DNA of 64,000 nucleotides, from assembly GCF_001881565.1 (NCBI RefSeq), contig NZ_MPDJ01000001.1:313966-377965 (forward strand). Reading direction: 5' to 3'. The stretch is from Eisenbergiella tayi. GTDB lineage: Bacteria > Bacillota > Clostridia > Lachnospirales > Lachnospiraceae. The number at the start of each line of letters is the position of its first letter. The stretch's first letter is position 1. A program made the position numbers and the translations under genes. Below the pieces are notes generated by a model. The model worked only from the letters and a program-made list of their open reading frames with translations, ran no database searches and was not told where the DNA came from. Shown piece after piece: positions 42,834-52,412 of the stretch.

Positions 42834-44602
42834 TCCTTTTTTTGTGCATGCGCATAAAAATTCCGGGTGGCAAGCTCGATAAACTCTTTATCATCCGCTT
42901 TTTCCGGCGGGATATACGGCTTGCCCGGCTCCCGCTTCCGAAGCTGGAAACGATCCATGGCAAGCTTAATCTGCGCCGCTCCTGCATTCATCTGCTGGGT
43001 GGATGCCGCCGTATGTTCACTGGTAGCCGCATTTTCCGTCACCGCGCTTGATATCCTTCCGATTTCCTCGTTAATCCGGCGCATCAGCTCCTGCTGTCTG
43101 GCTGAGGCATCATCTATGGAACCAATCCTCTCTTCGATCTGCTTAATCCTGTCCACAATAGACTGAAATGTTTCTGATGCCTGCTGAGAGATATTTCCTC
43201 CCTTTGCTGCCTTGGTAATGGTATTTTCTATCAGAGCACGGCTCTGCTCCGCCGCCTCCTGGCTTTTTAATGCCAGATTTCTCACCTCATCCGCAACCAC
43301 GGCGAAGCCCTTTCCGGCACTGCCGGCCCGCGCGGCCTCCACTGCCGCATTCAGAGCCAGGATATTCGTCTGGAATGCGATATCATTAATGGATTTCATG
43401 ACCACGGAAATATTTTCAGACGCCCTTTCAATTCCCTGCACTGCTTCCAGAAGCTCCTCCATTTTGTCCTGGCCTTCAAGGATTTCGTGATTCATTCCTT
43501 TAATAAGGGACATCACCCCGCTGGCATTTTCCGCATTGCCCGCGGCCAGTGTATCGGCGTTTTGTACGGTATCCGACAGCTGCTCCACCGCACCGGCCTG
43601 TGAGGTAGAGCTTTCGGCCAGCATCTGCGCAGAATCCGCGATCTGGTTGGCATTATCGGCCACCGTATCTGCGATTTCCAGAAGCCGGGCAAACATAAAG
43701 TCATTATTCTGCACCATATGATATAAGCCGGAACCCAGGCTGTCCCCTTCGGAACGGATATCCACATAGGCGGTCAGATCACCCTCCGCCACTTTCTGAA
43801 TCACCCTCACATGCTCCCTGATATTATCCGCCATTTCCCGGAAGCTGCTGATCATCCTGTTAATCTCAGACGCATTGCCCCGTTCCTGTAAATCTTCCGC
43901 ATCAAAACGCAGGTTATCCACTCCTGCGGAAAGCTGTTCAGACCAGTTGGCTACCGCCAATATCGGCTTTGAAATACGGGTAGCCATACGTCTGCCCAAA
44001 ATGACAGAAGCCAGGGAAGCGCCCATGCCTATGGCAAGGAGGATCAGAACCGAAACCAGAACGCCCTGTCTGGTCTCTTTGATTATCTGCTCCGCTTTCT
44101 CCTGATAAATATCGCTGATTTTATTCAGCCCCTTACCTATATTAACCACCTTCGGCTTAAATACGCCGGCATATTGTTCATAAGCCTCATCCCTGTTGGT
44201 TTTTGCCAGTTCCACCAGCTTCGCCGCCTCGGAATGAATCTCGTCATGAGGCTTGTTTATTTCCTCAATCACTGCTGCAAGCTCCGGATAGTCCTCCAGA
44301 TCCGCAGCCGAATTATCTATCCATTTTCCCAGAGCACAGGTATCCGGATTCAGGCTTCCTTCAAATTCACTGCCCGTCGTAATCGAATCACTCAGCTGCT
44401 CCAGCCACTGATAATGCGCTGCTATCACCTTTTGCGCTTCATACTGCTGATTCTGGAAAGCAGAAGCCTTTCCATAGTTCGCGGCAATCAGTTCAAAAAA
44501 CAGACAGGAGAGCGCCACAAGAACAACCATCATCCCTGTCAGAAGAAGATATCCTTTTAAAATCTGACTCCGAATCGTCTTTTCCTTTTTGTTATGTCTC
44601 AT
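42830..44602 (-). CDS. Methyl-accepting chemotaxis protein with CZB-like sensor
   Basis: A 590-residue chemoreceptor. Membrane helices near residues 19-41 and 180-203 flank a helical sensor. In it His63, Cys89 (CALGKW), His119 and His123 (HDEIH) reproduce the 3His/1Cys pattern of zinc-binding CZB domains. A HAMP region and a signalling domain follow (hairpin tip near IAFQTNILALNAAVEAARAG), with flanking methylation helices. ATG 44602 has GGAGG eight bases upstream; the frame is open 18 codons further. A sigma-28-type promoter lies upstream, so it belongs to the motility regulon. Confidence 0.92.
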   Translation of the reverse strand: MRHNKKEKTIRSQILKGYLLLTGMMVVLVALSCLFFELIAANYGKASAFQNQQYEAQKVIAAHYQWLEQLSDSITTGSEFEGSLNPDTCALGKWIDNSAADLEDYPELAAVIEEINKPHDEIHSEAAKLVELAKTNRDEAYEQYAGVFKPKVVNIGKGLNKISDIYQEKAEQIIKETRQGVLVSVLILLAIGMGASLASVILGRRMATRISKPILAVANWSEQLSAGVDNLRFDAEDLQERGNASEINRMISSFREMADNIREHVRVIQKVAEGDLTAYVDIRSEGDSLGSGLYHMVQNNDFMFARLLEIADTVADNANQIADSAQMLAESSTSQAGAVEQLSDTVQNADTLAAGNAENASGVMSLIKGMNHEILEGQDKMEELLEAVQGIERASENISVVMKSINDIAFQTNILALNAAVEAARAGSAGKGFAVVADEVRNLALKSQEAAEQSRALIENTITKAAKGGNISQQASETFQSIVDRIKQIEERIGSIDDASARQQELMRRINEEIGRISSAVTENAATSEHTAASTQQMNAGAAQIKLAMDRFQLRKREPGKPYIPPEKADDKEFIELATRNFYAHAQKKD

Positions 44603-44919
44603 CTTCAGCCTCCATTCGCGGCCGTTCTTTTTCTTATCTCCTTCCTGTATGTTCAAACTACCGGTCGTCTGATCCAGAAAGATGAAATAAACGATTAGTA
44701 ATACTTAATCAGTATCGGCCTGTTGTAGTATCGGCCGGATAGAGGCAATATTTAAGGAAAAATTTACTAAAAAATATTTTTTCTGACTGAATTTGACAAT
44801 ATGACCGCCAAAATCTCTTTATCCGCATTTTAAACATATCTTCAGTATTGACTATGGGGCCGCTCCATAGCTTAGTATATATAGGAAAAAAGGAAAAACA
44901 AAAGAAAGGACAAAAAGAA
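44603..44919. other. Divergent intergenic region between chemoreceptor and acetyltransferase genes
   Basis: It holds the sigma-28-type promoter at 44728-44754 and a second GCCGATAC copy at 44712-44719. On the plus side TTGACT near 44849 could serve the acetyltransferase, but no good -10 follows at normal spacing. No coding frame is credible. Confidence 0.5.
44728..44754 (-). promoter_or_regulatory. Sigma-28 (SigD/FliA-type) promoter of the chemoreceptor gene
   Basis: On the minus strand TAAA (44751-44754), exactly 15 bases, then GCCGATAC (44728-44735) match the flagellar sigma consensus TAAA-N15-GCCGATAA in 11 of 12 positions. It lies about 125 bases before the chemoreceptor start. Confidence 0.8.
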
Positions 44920-45375
44920 ATGGAGCTCCATGTGGAACCAATAAATGATAAAAACCGGGAAAGCGCGGTTCAGCTGAAGACCGGCCCCGGCCAGGAGCAT
45001 TTTGTGGAAGATGTAAAGCAATGCCTTTCCGAAGCCGACAGCAATCCCTGCTGGCGTCCGGTGGGTATTTATGACGGCAGCACACTTGTAGGCTTTGCCA
45101 TGTATGGCTATTTCCGGGAATACCGTCCGGAGGGAAGAGTATGGCTGGATCGCTTGCTGATTGACCGGCATTTCCAGGGAAACGGATATGGGACAGAAGC
45201 GCTCCGTATGCTGCTTGGCAGGCTTTCCGGGGAATATGGCTGCCGCCGGATTTATCTGAGTATTATAGAAGAAAACGAAACAGCCGCAAAGCTGTATGAA
45301 AAATTCGGATTCCGTTTTAACGGGGAGCGGGATATCAACGATGAAAAGGTAATGGTTTTAGAACTTCCCGCGTGA
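44920..45375 (+). CDS. GNAT acetyltransferase, spermidine/diamine acetyltransferase-like
   Basis: A 151-residue GNAT protein. The acetyl-CoA motif is DRHFQGNGYGTEALRML; preceding RVWLDRLLI and following RIYLSIIEENETAAKLYEKFGF resemble BltD/PaiA-type polyamine acetyltransferases. The frame is open from 44848, but ATG 44920 is preferred because AAAGGAC lies about nine bases upstream and the earlier residues are lysine-rich and unconserved in appearance. It is followed by a membrane protein gene on the same strand. Substrate assignment is tentative. Confidence 0.85.
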   Translation: MELHVEPINDKNRESAVQLKTGPGQEHFVEDVKQCLSEADSNPCWRPVGIYDGSTLVGFAMYGYFREYRPEGRVWLDRLLIDRHFQGNGYGTEALRMLLGRLSGEYGCRRIYLSIIEENETAAKLYEKFGFRFNGERDINDEKVMVLELPA

Positions 45376-45467
45376 ATAACTTTATCTTCATCTTGACGGA
45401 AGTTTGAGTAATAATTACGGACCGGGAGGAGTAAACTGTATAAATAACATGAATCGGGGATATTGAT

Positions 45468-46115
45468 ATGAGTTCCAAGACCAAAATAGTCGTACTGCAT
45501 TTAAAAGAATTAATATATACCGGCATCTTTGTGGTGTTGGGAATACTATTCCTGCTTCTTCTCATTATCATGTTCCTGCCCGGGAAAAAGACAACACCGG
45601 AAGAATCCGGCGCCGATGAAGGCCGCTATACCCCTGGGAAATACACAACTTCTCTGATTCTGGGGAATTCCGCAGTTGATGTGGAGGTCGTTGTGGACGA
45701 TAATAATATCAATTCCATACGGCTTGTGAACCTGGACGAAGCGGTAACTACCATGTACCCTCTGATGGAGCCGGCCCTGAACGACCTGGCCTCCCAAATC
45801 TGTACCAAGCAGTCTCTTGAGGACATTACTTATTCGGACGACAATAAGTATACCTCCCAGGTCCTGCTGGACGCCATTACCTCCGCCCTTGGAAAAGCGG
45901 AAAAGAATCCGGGCAGCAGCACGAAGGAGAAAAGCCAAAAATCAAATACGACTCTTGAAACCATAGAAGAAAGCACTGCTGCTCCTCCTGCGGAAAACGC
46001 GGCAGAAAATACCACGGTAAACAGTACGGAAGGAAGCGGAGAAAATACGGCGGAAAATACAAATATGGAAACACCGGCTGACACACCGGAAGAAACAGCA
46101 GCGGCGGCTGAATAG
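45468..46115 (+). CDS. Membrane-anchored protein with degenerate FMN-binding-like domain
   Basis: A 215-residue protein. One N-terminal membrane helix (about 16-37) is followed by a domain (YTPGKYTTSLILGNSAVDVEVVV, then NSIRLVNLDEAV and YTSQVLLDAITSAL) that follows the layout of FMN_bind domains. The SGAT attachment motif is replaced by TYSDDNK, so covalent FMN is unlikely. The C-terminal ~70 residues are Glu/Thr/Ala/Asn-rich and repetitive. A ribosome site precedes ATG 45468. Its stop lies inside a terminator hairpin shared with nadE. Function unknown. Confidence 0.75.
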   Translation: MSSKTKIVVLHLKELIYTGIFVVLGILFLLLLIIMFLPGKKTTPEESGADEGRYTPGKYTTSLILGNSAVDVEVVVDDNNINSIRLVNLDEAVTTMYPLMEPALNDLASQICTKQSLEDITYSDDNKYTSQVLLDAITSALGKAEKNPGSSTKEKSQKSNTTLETIEESTAAPPAENAAENTTVNSTEGSGENTAENTNMETPADTPEETAAAAE

Positions 46116-46137
46116 CCCCCGCTGCTGTTTCTTTTAT
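46093..46137. terminator. Bidirectional terminator between convergent genes
   Basis: AAACAGCAGCGG at 46093-46104 pairs exactly with 46119-46130 and encloses the TAG of the plus-strand gene. CTTTT follows on the plus strand, and the nadE stop at 46134 lies just beyond. Confidence 0.75.
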
Positions 46138-48041
46138 AACGCTTCCACCTGTTCAAGCCAAAGCGTGGCACAGGCATCCGAGGGCATGCGCAGATCGCCT
46201 CTGGGAGATACGGCGACGCTTCCTACTTTTGGCCCGTCCGGCAGGCAGGAACGTTTGAACTGCTGCTGGAAGAAACGGCGGTAGAAATTTTTCAGCCATT
46301 TCAGAATGACAGCATCCTCATATTGTCCGGCAAAAGACTGTTTTGCAAGGCGGTATATCTTGGAAGGCTCAAAGCCGCAGCGCAGCATATAGTACAGGAA
46401 GAAATCATGAAGCTCATAGGGGCCGACCAGATCCTCCGTTTTCTGGCTGATCTGCCCGTCCACAGGGGGAAGCAGTTCGGGACTGACCGGCGTATCCAGC
46501 ACATCCAGCAAGACCTCCCTCAGTTCTTCATTGTCGCAGGTATCCGCGTAGTATTTTACCAGATGGCGCACCAGGGTCTTGGGGACGCCGCCGTTCACGC
46601 CGTACATGGACATATGATCCCCGTTGTAGGTGGCCCAGCCCAGCGCCAGCTCCGACATGTCTCCGGTACCGATCACCAGCCCGCCCACCTTATTGGCAAT
46701 ATCCATGAGCACCTGGGTACGCTCTCTTGCCTGGCTGTTTTCATAGGTCACATCATGATTGCCGCTGTCCTGGCCGATATCCTTAAAGTGCAGGCTTACG
46801 GCCTCGCGGATATTCACCTCGGACAACGTGGTTCCCAGCGTGCGGGCCAGTTTGCAGGCATTGTCATAGGTTCTGTCCGTGGTGCCGAAGCAGGGCATTG
46901 TTACGGAATGGATATTTTCCCGGGGAAGGCCCAGCATATCAAAGGCCCGGACCGTCACCAGCAGCGCCAGCGTGGAATCCAGCCCCCCGGAAATCCCCAC
47001 CACCGCGGTTTTAGCTCCGGTATGCTCATATCTTTTTTTCAGGCCGAAGGACTGAATGGATAAAATCTCATTGCATCTGTGATTTCTTCTGGCTTCATCG
47101 GAGGGAACAAAGGGCAGGGGATCGAATGTCCTGGTAAGGCAGGTCTCCTCTTTTTCCATATGAACAGGAATCACCAGATACCCTTTTGAATCCTGTACAA
47201 AGGTATTCATGCGCCGCCGCTCATGGCGCAGCCTATGAATGTCGATTTCCCCGTAAATGGATTCATTTTCAAAACGTCTGGCCTGAGCCAGAATGGTTCC
47301 GTTTTCCGCTATCATATTATGGCCGTTAAATACCAGATCCTGTGTGGACTCACCTTCGCCTGCGCTGGAATACACATAACCGCAGATCAGCCTGGCGCTG
47401 GTGGACTTCACCAGATCAGCCCGGTAGCTGTCCTTCCCCACCGTTTCATTGGAAGCGGAAAGATTGACAATCACCGTGGCCCCCGCAACCGCATGAGCCG
47501 TGGACGGCGTATCCGGAGCCCATATATCCTCGCAGATCTCACAGCCTACCTGCAGCCCTTCGATTGCATCACACCGAAACAGAATATGCGTTCCGAAAGA
47601 GATTTCCTCCCCGTCAAACAATATGGTTTCCGCTTCTTTCCTGCCGGCCGCAAAATGTCTGACTTCATAAAATTCCCCGTAATTGGGGATGGTAGCCTTG
47701 GGAACAAAGGCCAGTATTTTCCCGTCATGAAGCACTGCCGCCGTATTATAAAGCTTTCCTTCCATCTCCAGAGGAAGCCCCACAAATATAAGGGCGTCCT
47801 TTCCCCTGGTATGGGCTGCAATATCCTTCAGCGCTTCCTTTGCTCCCTCTAAGAGGGTTTCCTGAAGGAACAGATCCCCGCAGGTATATCCGGTTATGCA
47901 CAGCTCCGGGAATACAATGATTTTTGCTCCCTGCTCCGCCGCCTCGTCCATATTCTTTTTTATCTGCCCTGCGTTATATCCGGTATCCGCAACCCTGATG
48001 CCCGGAGTCAGTGCCGCCGCTTTCACAAATCCATGTTTCAT
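46134..48041 (-). CDS. nadE: Glutamine-dependent NAD+ synthetase
   Basis: A 635-residue two-domain enzyme. The N-terminal nitrilase-type glutaminase has the triad Glu46 ([10 protein letters not shown]), Lys115 ([12 protein letters not shown]) and Cys170 (CEICEDIW). The C-terminal synthetase has the PP-loop [14 protein letters not shown] and [12 protein letters not shown]. It amidates nicotinate adenine dinucleotide to NAD+. Length fits the bacterial glutamine-dependent form. It is the last gene of the hisC-COG2426-methyltransferase-hslO-nadE series. Confidence 0.97.
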   Translation of the reverse strand: MKHGFVKAAALTPGIRVADTGYNAGQIKKNMDEAAEQGAKIIVFPELCITGYTCGDLFLQETLLEGAKEALKDIAAHTRGKDALIFVGLPLEMEGKLYNTAAVLHDGKILAFVPKATIPNYGEFYEVRHFAAGRKEAETILFDGEEISFGTHILFRCDAIEGLQVGCEICEDIWAPDTPSTAHAVAGATVIVNLSASNETVGKDSYRADLVKSTSARLICGYVYSSAGEGESTQDLVFNGHNMIAENGTILAQARRFENESIYGEIDIHRLRHERRRMNTFVQDSKGYLVIPVHMEKEETCLTRTFDPLPFVPSDEARRNHRCNEILSIQSFGLKKRYEHTGAKTAVVGISGGLDSTLALLVTVRAFDMLGLPRENIHSVTMPCFGTTDRTYDNACKLARTLGTTLSEVNIREAVSLHFKDIGQDSGNHDVTYENSQARERTQVLMDIANKVGGLVIGTGDMSELALGWATYNGDHMSMYGVNGGVPKTLVRHLVKYYADTCDNEELREVLLDVLDTPVSPELLPPVDGQISQKTEDLVGPYELHDFFLYYMLRCGFEPSKIYRLAKQSFAGQYEDAVILKWLKNFYRRFFQQQFKRSCLPDGPKVGSVAVSPRGDLRMPSDACATLWLEQVEAL

Positions 48042-48084
48042 GCTTTTCTTTCTCCTGTCAGTCTTTCCCTCTGCCGCGGATATT

Positions 48085-48966
48085 TCACTTCCTGCACTTT
48101 TCCACGATTTCCTCCAGCTCCTGTACGGAAAACTGGTATCCCTTATTGCAGAAATGGCATTTTACCTCAATAGGCTCACCATCCGCTATCATCTTATCTA
48201 TCTCTTCCCGGCCGATGCTGATCAGCGCCTTTTCCACCCGCTCTTTGCTGCAGCTGCAGGAAAATTCCACCTCACAGGTATCCCGGAACTGTATATCCAT
48301 TCCTTCCAGTACAAGCCCCAGCAGCTCTTCCGGCGTCAATCCTTCATCCAGCATTGAGGTTACGGAACGTATTTTCCCCAGATTCTGCTCCAGCCTGCTT
48401 ATGGTTTCCTCTTCTGCAAAAGGCATGAGCTGCACAATAAAACCGCCGGCCTGACGTACCGTATTATCCCTTTCCATCAGGACTCCCAGTCCAACGGAGG
48501 AAGGCACCTGTTCGGAGGTTGCAAAATAATAGGTCAGATCCTCCGCTATTTCTCCGGTCTGCAGAACAGTCTGGCCCACATAGGGATCCTTCAGTCCCGA
48601 ATCCTGGATCACCCGCAGAATTCCGGAGCCCACGGCTCCTCCCACATCCAGTTTCCCCTGACTGTTGGCAGGCAGGATTACCTGCGGTTCGTTGGCATAT
48701 CCCTTCACATGGCCCTTGCTGTCAGCCGTCACTGTCATGCCTCCCATGGGACCGTCGCCGGTCACCTGCAGGGTCAGAAGATCCTCTTCCCCCTTCAGCA
48801 TGCTTCCCATCATGGAGCCTGCCGTAAGAAGCCGTCCCAGAGCCGCTGTCACCACCGGACTGGTATCATGCTTCTGCCTTGCCGTTTCCACCATCTGCCT
48901 TGTTGTGGCGGCAAAAGCCCTTATCTGGGCATCGGCCGCCGTCGCTCTTACCAAATAATCCTTCAT
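48085..48966 (-). CDS. hslO: Hsp33 redox-regulated holdase chaperone
   Basis: A 293-residue cytoplasmic chaperone. The N-terminal core begins MKDYLVRATA, and the C-terminal redox switch has Cys237-Ser-Cys239 and Cys270-His-Phe-Cys273, which bind zinc when reduced. Oxidation and unfolding of this region activate holdase function. ATG 48966 has GGAGGAA upstream. It is followed by nadE after 43 bases. Confidence 0.97.
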   Translation of the reverse strand: MKDYLVRATAADAQIRAFAATTRQMVETARQKHDTSPVVTAALGRLLTAGSMMGSMLKGEEDLLTLQVTGDGPMGGMTVTADSKGHVKGYANEPQVILPANSQGKLDVGGAVGSGILRVIQDSGLKDPYVGQTVLQTGEIAEDLTYYFATSEQVPSSVGLGVLMERDNTVRQAGGFIVQLMPFAEEETISRLEQNLGKIRSVTSMLDEGLTPEELLGLVLEGMDIQFRDTCEVEFSCSCSKERVEKALISIGREEIDKMIADGEPIEVKCHFCNKGYQFSVQELEEIVEKCRK

Positions 48967-48981
48967 CCTGTTCCTCCATGG

Positions 48982-49767
48982 CTAAATCCCGTCCGGGCTC
49001 CGGTCACATACCTTTCCCTGTTCTCTGGCTACGCAGAAAATACGCTCGCTGGTATCCGTCACCTCATTCAGAGTATCCGCATCCAGCGCCTCCATAAACA
49101 CCAGCCCGCTCTTTTCCAAAAGCCGCTTTATCTGCTCCAGAGTATATCCACGCTGATAATGGGTTTCCGTAAACTTCCGGAAAAGCTCCTCTTCTTCTTG
49201 CTCTTTCACAAACACAGTCAGATCATATTCATTGATCTGCCCTTCTTCTTCATAGAAGTTTTCCCATATAAAACTGCAGTTATCCCTGTTTTCCGCGATT
49301 GTGGCATCCCCTATGACGGTTTCATACTTATAAACCGTATTAAAATCAAAAAGAAAGAGGCCTCCCGGATCCAGATAGTTGTTCACCAACCGGAAGGTAT
49401 CCTCTATTTCCTCTTCCTCAAGAAGGTAATTCAGGCTGTCACAGACACACACCACGGCCCGCACGGTCCCGTAAAGCTCAAACTCACGCATATCCTGCTG
49501 CAGATACAGAATCTGCCTTCCGGAACGCGCCCTCTTTTCCATGGCAACATTCAGCATTTCCCCGGAATAATCCACGCCGATCATATCATAGCCCTTTTCC
49601 GAGAGAAGCTCCGTCATATTTCCTGTCCCGCAGCCCAAATCCAGCAGAATACCATCCGTTATTCCCTCCTTTTCCAGCCTGCTGACAAGAAGCCCGCCCC
49701 ATTTATCATAGGGCGTGTTATCCATGAAAACATCGTACACATATGCGAAATCCGTATAAGCCTCCAC
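48982..49767 (-). CDS. Class I SAM-dependent methyltransferase
   Basis: A 261-residue Rossmann methyltransferase: motif I LLDLGCGTGNMTE, motif II MIGVDYSGEML, then VVCVCDSLNYL and LFDFNTVYK. The start is GTG at 49767 with GGGAGGTGG upstream. The substrate is unknown; homologues are common single-copy genes in Clostridia. It sits between a small membrane exporter-like gene and hslO with short gaps, so co-transcription is likely. Confidence 0.9.
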   Translation of the reverse strand: MEAYTDFAYVYDVFMDNTPYDKWGGLLVSRLEKEGITDGILLDLGCGTGNMTELLSEKGYDMIGVDYSGEMLNVAMEKRARSGRQILYLQQDMREFELYGTVRAVVCVCDSLNYLLEEEEIEDTFRLVNNYLDPGGLFLFDFNTVYKYETVIGDATIAENRDNCSFIWENFYEEEGQINEYDLTVFVKEQEEEELFRKFTETHYQRGYTLEQIKRLLEKSGLVFMEALDADTLNEVTDTSERIFCVAREQGKVCDRSPDGI

Positions 49768-49791
49768 TTATCCACCTCCCGGCTCAGCACT

Positions 49792-50292
49792 CTAGCCCAC
49801 AATACTTCCCAGCAGCCCATAGCTTACAAAAGAAACAATAATAGTAGCCAGGATAATACCCAGAAGCTCCGCCAGCACCGCCTTCTTGAAATCAACTTCC
49901 AGCAGAGCTGCTATAAGAGAACCCGTCCACGCGCCTGTTCCCGGCAGAGGGATTCCCACAAAAAGCACCAGTCCCCAGAACTCATACTTCTTTATACTGT
50001 CACTCTTCTTCATTGCCCTGTTTTCCAGCTTGCCGATTATTTTTTCAAAGAACGGCACCTTCTTCAGCAGCTGGAAAATCTTCTTAATAAAAAGAAGAAT
50101 AAATGGTATCGGGATAATATTACCGATGATACAGATAGGAATCGCCTTCAGAATCGGCACTCCCAGAGACCACGCCACAAGCAGGCCGCCCCTCAGCTCC
50201 AGAATGGGAATCATGGATATAATGAAAATAACCACTTCCTTAGAAACATACTGCCCCAGAGTAGAAGCAAACCATAATGCTATTGAATCCAT
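49792..50292 (-). CDS. COG2426 family small membrane protein (putative small multidrug export protein)
   Basis: A 166-residue membrane protein with about four hydrophobic segments. The motif IPILELRGGLLVAWSLGVP near the N-terminus and GIPLPGTGAWTGSLIAALL near residue 115 are characteristic of COG2426. The export label is historical and not functionally proven. ATG 50292 has GGAGG upstream. It lies between hisC and the methyltransferase gene. Confidence 0.88.
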   Translation of the reverse strand: MDSIALWFASTLGQYVSKEVVIFIISMIPILELRGGLLVAWSLGVPILKAIPICIIGNIIPIPFILLFIKKIFQLLKKVPFFEKIIGKLENRAMKKSDSIKKYEFWGLVLFVGIPLPGTGAWTGSLIAALLEVDFKKAVLAELLGIILATIIVSFVSYGLLGSIVG

Positions 50293-50322
50293 ACTAATAA
50301 TTATCCTCCGTATTTTAACTGT

Positions 50323-51372
50323 TTATATGTATCTTTTTAAAAAGGCAAGAAGCTTATCCATCTCTTCATCCGTACCTATAGTGATACGAAGATAGTTGTC
50401 AATTCTTGGTTTGTTGAAATGACGGACATAGATTCCTTCCTGTTTTAACGCTTCAAAAAGCTCCGATGCCGGAATGCTTTTGTGGGATGCGAAGATAAAG
50501 TTGCTGCTGGAATCAGGGAAAACAAAGCCCAGAGCCGACAATTCTTTTTTTACCCGTTCCCTTGTATTTATGATCTTTCCCACGGTTTCCTTAAAGTACC
50601 CGTCATCCAGAATGCTGGCGGCGCCCCAGGCGATGGAAGGGGCGTTCATGGTATAGGAATTGAAGGAAAATTTGACATCCTTCAAATAACGGATCAGCTT
50701 ACTGCTTCCCGCGGCAAAACCGATACGGATGCCGGCCATGGCTCTGGATTTGGAAAACGTCTGCACTACAAGGAGATTTTCATATTTATCCACAAGCTCC
50801 AGGGCGCTCCTGCCGCCGAAATCCACATATGCCTCATCGATAATCACAACAGAATCCTGATTGGAGGCCACGATTTCCTCTATGGTATCCAGTTCCTCGT
50901 AAAGCCCTGTCGGCGCATTGGGATTGGGGATTACAATTCCGCCGTTTTCTGATAAATAATCTTCTTTTTTCAGGCGGAAATCTTCATCCAGAGCGGGGCA
51001 GCGGTATGGGATCTGAAAAAGCTCCGCCCATACATCATAAAAGGAATAGGTAATATCAGGAAAAAGCACAGGCCTGTCTGAATTAAAAAAAGTCAGAAAA
51101 CACATAGCCAGCACATCATCCGAGCCCACTCCCACAAATATCTGATCTTCCTTTACACCGTAATAATCCGCAAGGCTCTTTACCAGAAGCGATGCATCCG
51201 GATCCGGATACAGCCGAAGCTCATCCGTCTGGAACTCCGCTGCTTTTCGTTTCACCAGAGGTGACGGCGGATAAGGACATTCATTGGTATTCAGCTTTAT
51301 TATTCCCTTCTGTTTTGGCTGTTCCCCGGGAATATAGGGAACTACTCTACGTACCTTTTCTTCCCAGCCCAT
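50323..51372 (-). CDS. hisC: Histidinol-phosphate aminotransferase
   Basis: A 349-residue class I/II PLP aminotransferase. Visible are KLNTNECPYPPSP at the N-terminus, NPNAPTG, DEAYVDF and PLP-binding Lys208 in FSKSRAMAGIRIGF. HisC converts imidazole-acetol phosphate to histidinol phosphate; isolated copies may also transaminate aromatic acids. No other his gene is nearby. ATG 51372 has AGAGGT upstream, and a good promoter lies at 51477-51505. Confidence 0.9.
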   Translation of the reverse strand: MGWEEKVRRVVPYIPGEQPKQKGIIKLNTNECPYPPSPLVKRKAAEFQTDELRLYPDPDASLLVKSLADYYGVKEDQIFVGVGSDDVLAMCFLTFFNSDRPVLFPDITYSFYDVWAELFQIPYRCPALDEDFRLKKEDYLSENGGIVIPNPNAPTGLYEELDTIEEIVASNQDSVVIIDEAYVDFGGRSALELVDKYENLLVVQTFSKSRAMAGIRIGFAAGSSKLIRYLKDVKFSFNSYTMNAPSIAWGAASILDDGYFKETVGKIINTRERVKKELSALGFVFPDSSSNFIFASHKSIPASELFEALKQEGIYVRHFNKPRIDNYLRITIGTDEEMDKLLAFLKRYI

Positions 51373-51476
51373 TCTATGTACCTCTTTTCCAAAACCGGCC
51401 GGGGCACAAAGGCCCGGGCAGTCTGATTATCATGGCCGCCTGCAGATCCTGCCGGCGGCCGGGTTTTAACTTTTCT

Positions 51477-51505
51477 ATTATAGTATGAAAATGCGGCAAT
51501 AGCAA
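51477..51505 (-). promoter_or_regulatory. Promoter of the hisC-nadE gene series
   Basis: TTGCTA (51500-51505) and a perfect TATAAT (51477-51482) on the minus strand are 17 bases apart. The leader then contains a hairpin with GGCCGCC at 51434-51440 and its complement at 51454-51460, before the hisC ATG at 51372. No U-run follows that hairpin. Confidence 0.7.
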
Positions 51506-51508
51506 TAA

Positions 51509-52357
51509 TTACCTGTTAAGTGTTGACTTCCGCATGGTTATACGCCACGAAAGGCCGGTTCCCACATTATAAGCTCTTGCAAAATTACCCTGATTAATCG
51601 CTACGGCCATGAAATCCAGACTGTTTACATACACAAGCGCCTCACCGATAAATGCGTCCGCAAAGGAATGGGCATATATCAGGGACGTACGGTAAACGGT
51701 ATGCCCTCTTTTTTCTATAATAACCTCTATCCTGTCTCCATGGGCCACACCCATCTGCAGGAATAATTTCCGGGGTATATTCGTCCAAAGGCTGCCGAAA
51801 CGGACATCCAGCACATCAATGGTACCGGATACCTCATTTTCCTGCAGGCGGGCAGGCTCGAAAGAAATTTCCACCACACTGTCCACCGGCACCTCCGGCC
51901 CCACTCCTTCAAAATCAATGATTCCGGAAGCCAGCCTGGCCCCTGTGTAGGCATAAATATCCCGTCCATGGAAGGTATAGCTTTCCCCGGAGCCCGGAAG
52001 ACGGTTCACCGTTTCATCGATCACCCTGGCCTCTGTAATACCGCACAGCTTCTTGATGTGGGTGAGTGTCCCGTTGTCCGGCGTCACCACATACTGGCCG
52101 CCCTCTGTCCTCGCCACAATGCTTCTTCTGGTGGAACCTACTCCCGGATCCACAACGGATACAAAAACCGCACCCTCCGGCCAATAGCTCACAGTCTGGA
52201 TCAGACGGTAGGAAGCCTCCCAAATGTCATACTGAGGAATTTCATGCGTCAGATCGGAAATCTTCAGATCACTGCATACGGAATATGCCACTCCATACAT
52301 GGCGCTTACGGCTCCGTCAGCCCTCCCGAAATCCGATTGAAAAATAAGTGGATTCAT
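51509..52357 (-). CDS. SAM hydrolase / SAM hydroxide adenosyltransferase family (DUF62)
   Basis: A 282-residue protein of the DUF62 family, which hydrolyses S-adenosylmethionine to adenosine and methionine. Landmarks are the N-terminal IFQSDFG, LTHEIPQYDIWEA, VFVSVVDPGVGS and YVVTPDNGTLT. ATG 52357 starts the protein exactly as the family begins (MNPLIFQSDFG); the frame extends 23 codons upstream through a structured leader. It stands alone between two terminator/promoter regions. The stop at 51509 is next to the hisC promoter. Confidence 0.92.
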   Translation of the reverse strand: MNPLIFQSDFGRADGAVSAMYGVAYSVCSDLKISDLTHEIPQYDIWEASYRLIQTVSYWPEGAVFVSVVDPGVGSTRRSIVARTEGGQYVVTPDNGTLTHIKKLCGITEARVIDETVNRLPGSGESYTFHGRDIYAYTGARLASGIIDFEGVGPEVPVDSVVEISFEPARLQENEVSGTIDVLDVRFGSLWTNIPRKLFLQMGVAHGDRIEVIIEKRGHTVYRTSLIYAHSFADAFIGEALVYVNSLDFMAVAINQGNFARAYNVGTGLSWRITMRKSTLNR

Positions 52358-52412
52358 ATGATTATTCTCTCTCCTTTCAGCCCAGGTCTTTTCTTGATGG
52401 TAACAGATTCTT

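Noticed and set aside
48709..50277. 522-codon plus-strand frame
   Set aside because: Antisense to hslO, the methyltransferase and the COG2426 gene, all of which have clear family motifs.
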